Position numbers and translations under genes: made by a program. Positions 1-10,538 of a DNA stretch of 52,765 nt are shown one piece after another. This DNA is from Chromera velia (Eukaryota; Sar; Chromeraceae). The stretch lies in contig JAHBMJ010000233.1 in assembly GCA_018398765.1 (NCBI GenBank), positions 1 to 52,765 of the forward strand, in the 5' to 3' direction. How positions within the stretch are numbered: position 1 is the first letter of the stretch; each line of letters begins with the position of its first letter. The notes beneath the pieces are model-generated. The model was not told the DNA's origin, did not search any database, and saw nothing but the letters and a program-made list of their open reading frames with translations.

Positions 1-1707
1 TAGTGACCATGTTTGATTTGATTATATTTGATTTGATTTGATTTGATTTGATTTGAGCTTCAACCTCAAATATTTGATATTTGAGGTAAGATTTGAGGTT
101 AACCTCTTAGGGTTCCTCACTGAGTTACTGACTTACTGTCACTCTGATCATTTTTCTCATGACAATAGTTATCAGAACATTTCTGATGTGTGTTTCAAAA
201 ATTAAAAAAATATATATATAAAATTATAAATTATTAGTTCCGTAAAAAAAATATGCCTGTGTGGCAGTGTATATACACTAGTCACTGAGACTCACTCTAG
301 TACTAATAGAGATTAAGAACGTAAAATTGATAGATTTGAAATTGCATATGACTTTTTATTGATACGATAAAGTTAGAGCACGTACCAAAATTGAGGTGAC
401 AATCACTCAGCTTTATGGCACTTCCTTTTCCTCTTCTTCCCTATAATATAGTTTGCTTGTAAAACTTTAAACTTTAACTTTAAACCTTTAAAAGTAAATA
501 TGCAACCAGACATACAAAAGTTGATCTAAAAGACGTTGCTAGAGAAGTTGATTTCATTTATATCGTTGCAGGCAAAGTTGCTGCTTTATTAACTAGTAGA
601 TATACTAATTATGCAAAAGTTTCACAACTCTGAAAACGAGGTATGTAATGCATTACTATATTAATCATAATTCTCACAAAAACTCCAAGAAACAACTTTG
701 ATATAAATTCAAACGACCGGTGACTTTGGTCTTCTAGGGTCCTTCCCTAGAAAATCCACTTCTTTTTTTGCCATAATTACTTCCCCTAAAAGACGGTGGC
801 GGCTGCTTGCAACCGCTACCCCCACAGGCCTCTTTTCAATGTATGCCAACGTTGGCGCAACATCTTTGATATTTGTCAATTCAAAGTCTTCCAGCCGCGC
901 GATCGAAGAGTCGGATGATGAGTGAGCCTATGATACCACTTGGGCTCTGACCAACTGCAGGGCATAACATGCAAGTTCCGTTCACGTTTATTCACCTAGA
1001 GTGAGACAGTATAGTTCCATACTAGTTAGCATACTGCTGTCACGTAAAACCACATCCACAGTAATTAATGAGTACACTTAATTTAGTGTACTGTATACTT
1101 ACTGCCACTGTCAAAGTTGACTAACAGATACTATAGAACAGCCTGCGATACATGGTTAAAGCTTATGAGCCTTACAGTCCTTTCTCATGAGCCGCTTCTT
1201 TTTTTCTGTTAGATCCCCTAAATTTTCTATGACCCAATGTTTTTAGCTGAAGCTTTTTCTCAAGCTGCCTGTGTGCATGCGATTGATTATCGCACGTACG
1301 CTTACGAGTTTGGAATGCGATGTACTTCTGCAAGAGGATGAGGGGCCTTCCGAGGGTCGCTGCTGTTTGAAAGACCCAACTGAAGGGTGAGGCTGGAGGA
1401 CAATTTCAAGCAAAACAACAGAGACTAAAGGCGAAACGAGCGCGTGATTGAATTCAGGCGTAGGCCAGAAGAGACGTCAGGCAGAGACGTGAGTAGTATG
1501 TACAGTACACCCGTCCACTATACAAATCTCTCTGCTATCTGGGCTGGACGGATGGACCGTATGAACGAAGGAAGCAGTTCGCCTCTCGATCCGATTCAGC
1601 CATGCACTGCCAGAGAGATGTAATCGACACCCGGACCATCAACCCCCCCTCTTTTCCGTTCTCGCAGTCCCGTCCGGTCAGTCTGCAGCATCCTGCACAG
1701 CGTCAGC
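1..1707. other. AT-rich non-coding flank
   Basis: This stretch has no convincing coding frame. The first 1.2 kb is AT-rich, with short T/A runs and many stops in all frames, and it opens with a TTTGA array. From about 1250 the composition rises towards that of the gene to the right. On the minus strand at 924-938 there is a sequence close to the initiator-tRNA primer-binding site of LTR retrotransposons (TGGTATCA followed by TAGGCTC), but no reverse transcriptase or integrase frame is visible. The stretch could be a relic element or plain intergenic DNA. Confidence 0.5.
12..56. repeat. (TTTGA)n short tandem repeat
   Basis: A pentanucleotide array of about eight TTTGA-like units at the left edge. 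It is followed by inverted TTTGAGGTT/AACCTC motifs to about 105 that could fold into a small hairpin. Confidence 0.8.
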
Positions 1708-3886
1708 CTACCCTCCCCCGCCTTCCTCCTGATCTTCACCGACGGCATTGGCTTCTTCCTGTGGGCTTGTCAGGGGCTGTCTCGTCTCGTCTCCGTCTCT
1801 CTTGGGCTGCATTGCAGGGCACAGGATGTATCTGATGCATACGGGTTTGCAAGCGGGAAGAAGGCAGGGAGAGAAGAAAGAAAGGAAAGAAGGAACGAGA
1901 CGGACACAGTGAAAGAAGAAGGGGCTTGCGAGAGAAACACACACACAGACACACACACACACACACAGACACACACACAGGGGGGGGGGGGGGAGGGGGA
2001 GATGGAGAGGGAGACGGAGACTGAGAGAGACAGGGGGACAAAGAAAGAGGCAATCACTGAAGCAAATTGCACGAACCTTGATGCAGAACACCACGATGAG
2101 TACGATAGGCACCGAAACGCATGCCAGGATCACACAACCGAAGATACTCCACCACATGAGCGGCCTTTCTCTGAACCCCGACCAAACGTATGCCTTCCAT
2201 CCAGACGCGACGTCTACCTCTCCCCGGTCCTCTCTTTCATCCTCCTCAGATTCTTCTAGGTTTTCCTCTGACACGATCGGCTGCGGCCCTCTCTCTGAGT
2301 GGGGGACGCCTGCTGCTGACTCCTCCTCCTTTTCTAGTTCAATCTCCTCTTCATCCTCATCTTCTGTCACTCCATCGTCCGACGTCACGTCTCCTGGGAC
2401 CGTCACCTTGTCCTCTCCCTCGTCATCCTTCTCCCCTCTTCCTCTTCTCCTCTGTCCAGAGGGATGTCCACTGTGCCCTTCTCGGCCCTCTCTGCTGTCG
2501 TCATCAGGGTCACTGCGCCAGCACTGGTGTTGGTAAAGGCGGTGGGAACTGCCAAGGCTGCAAAGGGAGGGTTGATCGGGTAGATGATCGGCATTCGGGG
2601 GGAGGTCAGACAAGATGAGAGAAAGAGGGCATTCACGGACAGTATGTGCAGCTGGTCATGTGACACATGCGTTTTTCTTTTTGCAGGGAAATGCGTGCGG
2701 TTCCTATGTCAAAAAGAACGTGCATGCGAAGCTGGTCTATCGAGATGTGGAAGACCCATCTACTCTGGATGAGTCTCTCTACTCCTGAGACCCTTAGTTT
2801 ATCCTCTTCGATATATCTAACTGGACTTCAAGAAGCAGTGCAAAAAAGAGGTGGAAAGGGAGGGGACAGTATTGAAAGGGGACATTCACAGGTGTTTTCT
2901 TAAGGGCAAGAAACGTCACTTTCCTTTGCATACCTGAAACAAAGGCCACCTGGAAAGAAACACCCACTGCGCGCACACACAGTTCTTCGATCACTGGTGT
3001 GTCGATCTAGCTGTGCAGCATGCAGTCACTGGACCCACCCACGTACCTGTGAAGTCAAATCGAGGATCGCCGTCTCCAACCCCCAGAGACCCGTAGCTGT
3101 TCCTCCCTGCCCCCAACCACCCCCCATCCCCTGTCCTCACAAACGAATTCCAGGACATCGTCATAGCAGAGGGAAGACCAGAGACGCCAGAGAGAGAGGG
3201 GACAGAGGTGAACACGCGGACTGTCCCACTCTGCTTCTCTCCCAGACCTAGACACGGGCCGCGCGAACCGGAGACCTTCACGGAACCGTCCTGTGAGAGA
3301 AAGGGGGACAAAGTGAGTGGAGAATGTAGTATGTGTCGGTTTCACTTGGTCTCTTCCTGGCTCGTTTGTGTAGCATTTCAATTTCCCATATCGATTTCTT
3401 AGCCGGACAGCATGAAGCTTTTTTCGTTTCGCTTTCTTCTCTCTCTCTCTCTCTTTTTCCCTTTCTTTCTCACTCCCTCGCTTCCTCCCCCCCCNCTGGA
3501 CACACCCACCAACATTCAATTCACGTCTCCCTGCAGGTCCTGAATCGAACAAAGCAACCAACCAACCCTTTTGAGAATCAGAGAGTGCCAGTAACCAGCG
3601 CGCGCCTCTCTAACGCCCCCGTTGAAGAGGATGGTGGGGTTTGCGTCGGGTCTGAAGAAGCGGTTAGAGCCAAGACCGAGCTGCCCTTGGTGATTTGATC
3701 CCCACCCCCACAACTGTCCGTCTTCTGTCCAAGCAAGCATATGGAAGACCCCCAAGCTAAGGCCGATGAAGTACTTCTTGGGGTTCCAGAACTCGTCGGA
3801 CTTCACAACCAACTCCTGAGGGGTGAAGGCGTGATAGGTCCTGTGCGTGGTCGCCCACCTCCAGAAGGAAAAGGACTTCTTCTCCT

Positions 3887-3927
<41 letters not shown>

Positions 3928-3958
3928 CACGCACGCACACACACACACACACACACAC

Positions 3959-4035
<77 letters not shown>

Positions 4036-4046
4036 CAGAGACAGAC

Positions 4047-4083
<37 letters not shown>

Positions 4084-6692
4084 CAGACACAGACACAGAC
4101 ACAGACACACAGACACATACACACACACACACACATGCACACACACATGCAGTGATTTCTTCGTTGGGGGGTGATCTTTCCCTGTCGTACTTGTCAGCAA
4201 AAACATTTTCCCCCTATGTCCGATCTGCTTAATTCTGCAGCTTCGTCCAACCTCACGTCAGACTGGAGAGACAGACTGCTAGAGAGAGAACAGGAATAAG
4301 AAATCACGCCCCCCAAGCACATCGAAGAGGCATGCATGCATGCAGACTCAAATGGTCTAGAGAAAGAACGAGGCAGAGGTCCATTCCAAAACTCTGTCGA
4401 CATTTCCAACATGCAGCACGCACGCACGCCTCCGCAGTCATGCAGTGCGGCCAAAGACCTTCTGCCGCAACTTTGCCCTCCCGATCCGCCTCTCTTTCTG
4501 TCTAAAAGAAAGAATAGTCACCGAGAGTAAAGTTGAAGCAATCAATCATCAGAAGCCCAAGCAGCTGCCACCAACCGATAGACCTACCTTCACTCTGCCC
4601 CCCGTTCTGTATCCCCAAAGAAAAATCTGCTGTTCCCCCGTTAGTGCCGCACTCTTGGAGGACCGAGCGTAAACTGAAGCAACGCCCTTGCCGGACAGAT
4701 CCGTCACCACCGTTGGAGTCGCAAGGTGCCTCTGACGCTTCCCGTGCCCCAACTGGCCCCAGTGACCCTGACCCCAGGTGAACACGTTTCCATTGAAGTC
4801 CAAAGCGATGCTGTAAGCAGGAAGGTACGGAGAGAGGAGAACAAAGAAATGCGAAACCGTCCGCCTGTCTTTCTGGTTGCATCTCCATGTGTCCATCTGT
4901 GCGGCCATCTTCTTTCTTCCCTTCTCTTCTCATCTCATCTCTCATTACTTATATCTTGTTCGTCTCTCGCGATCTGTCATGGCGCCCTCCACCAACCTTT
5001 CCGCCCTCACTTCCTTGTTACCTGACTCACTGACAGACAGACCATAGACCATATGTTTCACAGACAGACAGACAGGCAGACAGACTTAAGACAGTTGGGC
5101 ACACAGAAAGAGCCCTCACTGACTTGTGGTGCCTCCCACAGGCGATGTCTTGGATGCTCTTGAGTCTGGAAATCTGGAAAGGCGAGTGCGGCGTTGCGTC
5201 AGAACGGCCCTTGCCAAGCTGTCCTGCCCAATTCGCACCGAAGGCAATGACCGTGCCGGCTTTCATGAGGACAAGCGTGTGGCTGTTCCCTGTGCATGCC
5301 TTCAGAGCCTTGTCCACACCCGGGACTTTGGTGGGAACGGAAGTGTAGCTGCCCTCGCACATTCATTCACCCTCCATATGCAGGCAGGCAGAGAAGCAAG
5401 AGATCGCTTGTAGATCGTGCACACCCTTGGTGTCTGTGAAGAGAGAGACGGTGAACATCACGGCGAAAGGAGACGCCGGACCGCTTGGCTCCGCCTCCCT
5501 TTTTGTGAGCAAATCTTCCGCCTGCACTGGGTTTTTCTGTCGAGTTCACTCTCTCTTTCTAGCCATCGAGCAGACTTCATTCGAACTGAAAGAAAAGGAA
5601 AACCTTCATTGAAAACATTGAAAATGTTACGTCGATGTGTCTGTCTGTCTGTTGACTGACAAGACGACAGTGGTGCCCAGTCCAAGTTGGCCCCTGCGGT
5701 TACTTCCCCAAGCGTACACCTGCCCCGTGTCCCTTTCGATTCCGACTGTATGGTGCTCGCCGGAGACGATGTCGGAAAAGATGACTGAGCACAGCAAGAG
5801 TGCGCACAGACAAAAGTGAAGCAAGGAGAAGGGATAGCAGGTCCCATACAAATACACGTGAAGGAACAGGGAAGAGGTAAGACAGACTCACAAAAGCTGG
5901 TCCATCGGGAACAAAACAGAGCAAGAAGACGGCATGGGAGACAAAAAAGGGGCTGCACGTGCGTTTTGGTGGGGGAGGGAGATGGCAGACAATTAAGGAG
6001 GTCGGCTGGCCAAAGCAGCAGAGGACGCAGACGTACCGCCATCCGGGGCCACCCCATCATTCCGCCGTCTGTCTCCAACAACTGCACAAACACCGAAAAG
6101 AAGACCTCAATTCAATGTGACCAACAGACAGGCGACTAGTCCAGTGAGTGGATTTCTGATGAGAGTACAGGACGTATCTACAAGCTGAAAACAACAACGT
6201 CACTTCGGCACATCTCAAGATCGTGTAATGCAAGCACCGTCAGTTCGGCTTCCTCTGCCGAAAGGATGTTTCAAAAGGTGTGAAGGAGTTTCTACGCGCT
6301 TTACACGATGTACGTGGAAAACCATTTGGTTCCACAGTCGAAGGGACACATCGGATCAGAAAAGAGAATACAGAAGGAACTGGCTCGATCAACGTCCACA
6401 GAGAGTTCTGAACTCCCCACATCCGAAAGAGATGTGAGGAAAAGCAGGGGACGGACTACAAATGTCGTGAGTGATAAGGGAGAAAGGCAACGAAGCGGGA
6501 TATACAGGTCCTTGAGATGGTCAAACGCGCTTGTCTCCAGACGAAAGGTGTGCCGCAACATGGTAGACGGTTGACAATTGACGATTTCCGAAGAGGAGAG
6601 CCTTCAAGATCCTTTTAGAGAGGGAGTCAGACACGGGGCTCACCTGATTGTGTGATGAGGAGAAGGGTGGCAACAGCAACAACTCGCAGCAT
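1708..6692 (-). CDS. RCC1-repeat (seven-bladed propeller) type I membrane protein
   Basis: Ten exons join with matching phases: 6692-6644, 6081-6037, 5784-5661, 5348-5124, 4810-4588, 3884-3567, 3290-3047, 2820-2637, 2557-2077 and 1806-1708, giving 663 residues. The start ATG opens a signal peptide ([16 protein letters not shown]). Seven RCC1 blades follow at about 32-450, recognised by G-x-x-H and W/F-G-x-N-x-x-G-Q-L-G motifs such as [39 protein letters not shown] and [13 protein letters not shown]; blades 4, 6 and 7 are more divergent. A Cys-containing segment (CHMTSCTYC), an acidic linker (about 500-590), one hydrophobic helix (about 605-630) and a short charged tail end the protein. RCC1 propellers are protein-interaction platforms. 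Signal peptide plus C-terminal helix imply that the propeller faces the ER lumen or outside, unlike nuclear RCC1. The ligand is unknown. The gene is divergent from nothing nearby; the DUF501 gene upstream shares its strand. Confidence 0.85.
1937..1998. repeat. (CA)n plus poly-G microsatellite in last intron of RCC1 gene
   Basis: An imperfect CA array runs into a G run of about 14. It lies in the intron 1807-2076. Read in the sense of the gene it is a pyrimidine tract followed by GT repeats. Confidence 0.9.
3495..3495. other. Ambiguous base (n) in a C run
   Basis: The only undetermined base noticed in the window. It sits at the end of a run of C inside an intron of the RCC1 gene (3291-3566), so it does not affect coding. 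Confidence 0.95.
3893..4150. repeat. Compound (CA)n-(GA)n-(CAGA)n microsatellite
   Basis: About 250 nt of CA, GA, CAGA and CAGACA units fill the middle of the 703-nt intron 3885-4587 of the RCC1 gene. It begins 8 nt from the 3' splice site, so GT/CT repeats sit directly upstream of the acceptor in gene sense. Confidence 0.95.
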
Positions 6693-8324
6693 CGAATCGT
6701 TGAAAGCTCTGTCTGGATGCACGTGAAAAGTGTTGCTGTCAGGAACTGTCTCAGATGTCCGGCCGTCAGCCAACAAACGTACTCGTGAGCGAAGCTTCAG
6801 CTTGTACCAGAAGACAAAGAGATTAAAGTGCTGGAGTCTCGGTGATTTCAATCCAACGCGGACCCTCGTATGTACCAAGGATCGAGAGACCATTCTGACG
6901 CTTTTGTGACGCCATCTCACGCCGCGTGTCGACCACGAGCTTTCACGACGGGCGCGGCCGGTGGATTGCGGAGGCATCACTCGGCGCGCGCGCGCGCGCG
7001 CGGGCCGCGGCCCGGCCCGTTTTTTGGACGGGCCGCGGCCCGCGGCTGCAATGTAATGCATGCATGCACCGTCTCTCTCTCGACTTCATTCTGACTGCAT
7101 GTCACCTTAATACTTGCAGTCTTCAAGTTGGGGTTCTGTGCGTTGCACTCTGCGTGGGCTTAGTCCCGCGGGCCTCGATGGGGATGCGGCGCCCCTCGAA
7201 TGGCGGAAGAGGAAAATCTGATATACAGAGTAAGGTGTCATCATCTTGGAGCCAGTCTAAGTTGAGGGCACCGTACTCTTTGTGATGTCGTAAGGCCAAG
7301 AGGCAAACTTTTACATCAATGACGCCTGCGGCTGCTGCGCTGAGTGCTGCGATGGGTGCCTAGGCAACTGTGGCCACGGGGGGTGTATGCCCAGAGTTCC
7401 TCGTGCGCAGAAGAGAAAGAGAGAAGTCACAGAGAACGAGGCAAAAAAATTATGCACAGTGGGGGAAGAAAAAGTAGACAAGATCAAATGGAGAACCTTC
7501 ATAATACTCTACCAGAAAGCAACGGGAGGGTGGAAAGGGGAGGAAGGGAGTGGATGCAGGTGATGGCATTAAATACAAGGTGTGAAAATGAATCATGCAG
7601 GCATTAATTATTAATAATTAAATGTTTTCGAAGATCATGTCCGCCCGAATCTCTGGCCGGGCTCCCCGTGCTAGCTAATTAATGTACTATTCGGATTAAT
7701 ACCCGGGATTATAACAAATTAAGATAGATAAAGCCAGCGAGCCACCACTTAGGCTATGGCCAACGGTGCTAACCGTGAGACATGATATGCAACGTTTGGT
7801 TGTGCATAAACCCAAAACAATGGTGACTCATTAGCACTGCATGGCAGTCAGAGATAACCTGAGCTTAGACCTCTAAGCTCTCGCTAAATTCTTTCGCTTG
7901 ACCTCTTGAAATCAAGCTAATTTAGCTATCAGATATCTTCGGTGGATTCTTTGTATACATTGGTATGGAATTATATCTTTGATAAGTTATGGGCATTCAT
8001 CTGAATGTGTATTATTTTTATTCTAGCTTTCATTTCATAGAATTTTACTTAAAAATTTTAATTCAAAATAAAAACTCGAAATCTTCTGAAGATTGCATGC
8101 TTTTGAATATAGTAGACCGAAATGCAAATTGAAATTTTAAGTCTAGTTTAGTTTACTTTTTAATCGATTTAATTAACTAGATATCTATATCCGTATAAAC
8201 CATGCATGCATACTACATCACACTACGGGTTTCCGCGGAAGTGTCCCGGTGGAAGTTAAACCGTGGAACCGTTTTCCCGAGGTCCATCGCAGTGCTTTTC
8301 AAGCCATCAAAGATCCAATTTTCA
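6693..8324. other. Intergenic region with GC-rich and AT-rich parts
   Basis: It lies between the start of the RCC1 gene and the stop of the DUF501 gene. 6930-7060 is GC-rich and palindromic. About 7590-8200 is strongly AT-rich with no reading frame. A possible plus-strand exon after a TTGCAG acceptor at about 7120-7285 (hydrophobic VLCVALCVGLV start) has no partner exons, so I do not call it a gene. Confidence 0.5.
6983..7045. repeat. (CG)n tract and twin GGGCCGCGGCCC palindromes
   Basis: An alternating CG run at 6984-7002 is followed by two copies of the perfect 12-nt palindrome GGGCCGCGGCCC, at 7002-7013 and 7030-7041, separated by a short T-rich loop. The whole block could form a cruciform or a strong hairpin. 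It stands about 300 nt upstream of the RCC1 gene start. Confidence 0.85.
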
Positions 8325-9966
8325 TCATATTGGGGCACTGGAAGCAAGTTTGGGAGTCGACGGGTTTCTTACTTCGCTGTCTCGGAGAGCCTCGGCTCTT
8401 CTTTTCTTTTTTTGTCGCTTTGCTCTCATGAGGTTCCGTTGGACTAAGCGGGTACGAAGTTTGGATTTGTTCTTGATGGACGTGTAGCTGAATGAGGTCT
8501 CATCAGGCACATGACCGAGGTCGCATTGCTGCCAACATGACGCCGAGCCAGAAGAAGAAATTCCTGCCTCGTCCAGTCGCCGTAGAACCTCTGCCCCGAT
8601 TTGATTTTGCCCCCTCAACAAAAAATCAGCAGCCTGCGCGTGAAGACATTTCACATCTTCGTTGTTTGTCACAGACGCAAGACCAGACTGTTGCATGTTC
8701 TCTGCAGCTGCTTCTCCCCAGTGGACCTTCATCTCCTCGTATGCCGTGCCGTTATCCGACAAAATGTACCGCATCTGACGGAACTCATCGTTCACCCGTG
8801 CATAGTCTTCCTGCCATTCAGGACGCTCCCCCAGTTCCGCACTCAGGGCCTTCACTGCCCCCTCAGCCTCCCACTGGTCGATTGCACCCACCAACCAAGG
8901 ACATGTCAACCTCTGCAGTCCGCTGTAGTACACTGGAGGGCCCTTGCCGCTCCTCTTGACGCGAAACTCGGACGCGTAGGCCTGAGGGAAACCGTGCCGG
9001 CAGCGGCAGTTCTTCGCGACTCCCAGCGCATTCACTCTCCTCATTTCCTGACGATGCTGCAGCAAGGCCAGGCAAAGGGAGAGAACAGAAAAATAGGCGC
9101 CCCAGAGACAAGAGGCGCAGTTGCATGCGACTTAAGTCGGACAGAAAAGCGGAACAGTGGGCGAGGGGGATGGCGAAAGAGACGGCAAATGAACAGGAGG
9201 AGAAAAGATATACAGATCGACATCAGCACAGAATAACAGGCACAAACCACTGCAGAATCACGGAGTGAGTGGGGATGGAGCGAGGCAGAGAAGGAAAGCG
9301 GAAGGGAGAGCACGGAACGGATACTGCGAGAGAGGGGGAAGAGAAGAGAAGAGAAGAGAAGAGAAGAGGGCAAGGGGAGCATGGTGGACGGGAGGCAAGG
9401 GAGGAGGGAAAGGCAGAATTAAGAGAAAGAGAAACGGCTGAAGGAGAGATTAATGGCACGATCAGGAGAAGAACTGAGGCCTTTGGGAGACTGAAGGTGC
9501 GCAGGCACGAAAGAGAATCAAGATCCTTCTTGCGCCTGAATGTGGACTCGTGGGACGTATGGAGCGGCTGCGAGAGCAGAGTGTGGCTGGATGGAAAGAC
9601 ATTGGTGAGTGCAAAGGGAAGCGAAGAGGCCAACGAAGTACCTGGGAAAGGGCAGCAACGGCGAGATTGAACAGATGGATGAGTTGACAGTCAATGGCAT
9701 GGAAAACTGACCTGAATTACGTTCACCTCTTCCTCAGTTGGGGGGCGCAAAGTAGAGAACAGTTCATGCTGAGGCAGTGAAACCTCTGCCCCCCCCTCCG
9801 TCTTGTCAGTCTCGGGAATCTGAGCCTCTGTTTGTTGGACGGTAGATAACGCAAGTTTTGTGTCTGTTGTTCTGGTGTTGGAAGGGATAAGGGACTTCGG
9901 AAGGAACGCCACCGAGGGTGCCCAGCGCAATAGAGCAAGCACAAGAGCCCACCCTAGTCGAACCAT
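8325..9966 (-). CDS. DUF501-like protein with plastid-type presequence
   Basis: Two exons, 9966-9712 and 9056-8325, join in phase 0 through a GTCAGT donor and CTGCAG acceptor to give 328 residues. The ATG at 9966 opens a signal peptide (MVRLGWALVLALLRW) with a predicted cut before FLP, then an S/T-rich, acid-poor stretch. This is the bipartite pattern, Phe at +1, of proteins sent to red-derived complex plastids. Residues about 100-190 resemble the DUF501 family: a Cys-containing RHGFPQ segment, YYSGLQRLTCPW, then AIDQWEAEG, paralleling the bacterial G-x-P, Y-x-L-T-C-P and E-x-x-G motifs. The C-terminus is basic (KRQKKKRRAEA). DUF501 has no settled biochemical function. The domain call rests on motif memory and was not searched. 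An arrangement 573 nt divergent from the TSNAXIP1-like gene suggests a shared promoter region. Confidence 0.7.
9340..9370. repeat. (AGAGA)n repeat in DUF501 intron
   Basis: Six GAAGA-like pentamers inside the intron 9057-9711. In gene sense the array is pyrimidine-rich. Confidence 0.85.
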
Positions 9967-10538
9967 GGAAAGAACACAGACACGGCACAACTGAAGAAAC
10001 GAGACGGCAAGGAGACGGAGAAACGCGTTTGACCCGAACCCCCCGAATGCTCAGAATGCGGAACCTTTCTACTAATCTGCACTTAACAACTCGCAAGTTG
10101 GTCTCTGATCTGACTACATGCGACATTGATGCTCCGGATAGGACTGCTTCGACGTCACAACGCTGTCGATGATTCCTGCACTGCATGAGACGAGCGTGAT
10201 CGAGTTTCAGTTTGAATTCAGTTTGTCAAGGTTGCATGCATGCACCTTGCTCGCGCGCGCATAACGCGCGTAGTCTTCGCTAAATTTTGTTTCCAGTGCA
10301 TCCGTCGATGATCGAATTAACGCCCTCTCAACGGCAGAAATTTACAGCTGCATGTTTGCAAACTGGCAGGGGCTGTCAGAATACTGAGGAGTTTGCACAG
10401 TGTTTCCCCTCCTCGAGTGCAATCACCAGCAGAAATCTGCTTCCCAGGAAGTGAACAGACAATAATAAAAGAACGACAGCTTTTTGTGTCTCGCAGTTCT
10501 ACTCCAATCAACCCGTCTACCTGTCTCCCGAAAAACGC
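9967..10538. promoter_or_regulatory. Divergent intergenic region (putative bidirectional promoter)
   Basis: The 572 nt between two oppositely oriented start codons must hold the 5' regions of both genes. A TGCATGCATGCA run lies at about 10232-10243, followed by CGCGCGC motifs to 10270. TGCATGCA is bound by an ApiAP2 factor in Plasmodium; a role here is inference. No clear TATA box was seen. Confidence 0.35.

Noticed and set aside
1736-2072. Minus-strand Ser/Pro/Cys/Val frames
   Set aside because: They come from the CA and G-run microsatellite within the intron 1807-2076 of the RCC1 gene.
3741-4232. Thr/His-rich and Cys/Val-rich frames on both strands
   Set aside because: They are translations of the CA/GA/CAGA array inside an intron.
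5367-5549. Possible extra exon of the RCC1 gene between 5349 and 5660
   Set aside because: Joining 5661 directly to 5348 keeps phase and completes a normal RCC1 blade; inserting this segment breaks both.
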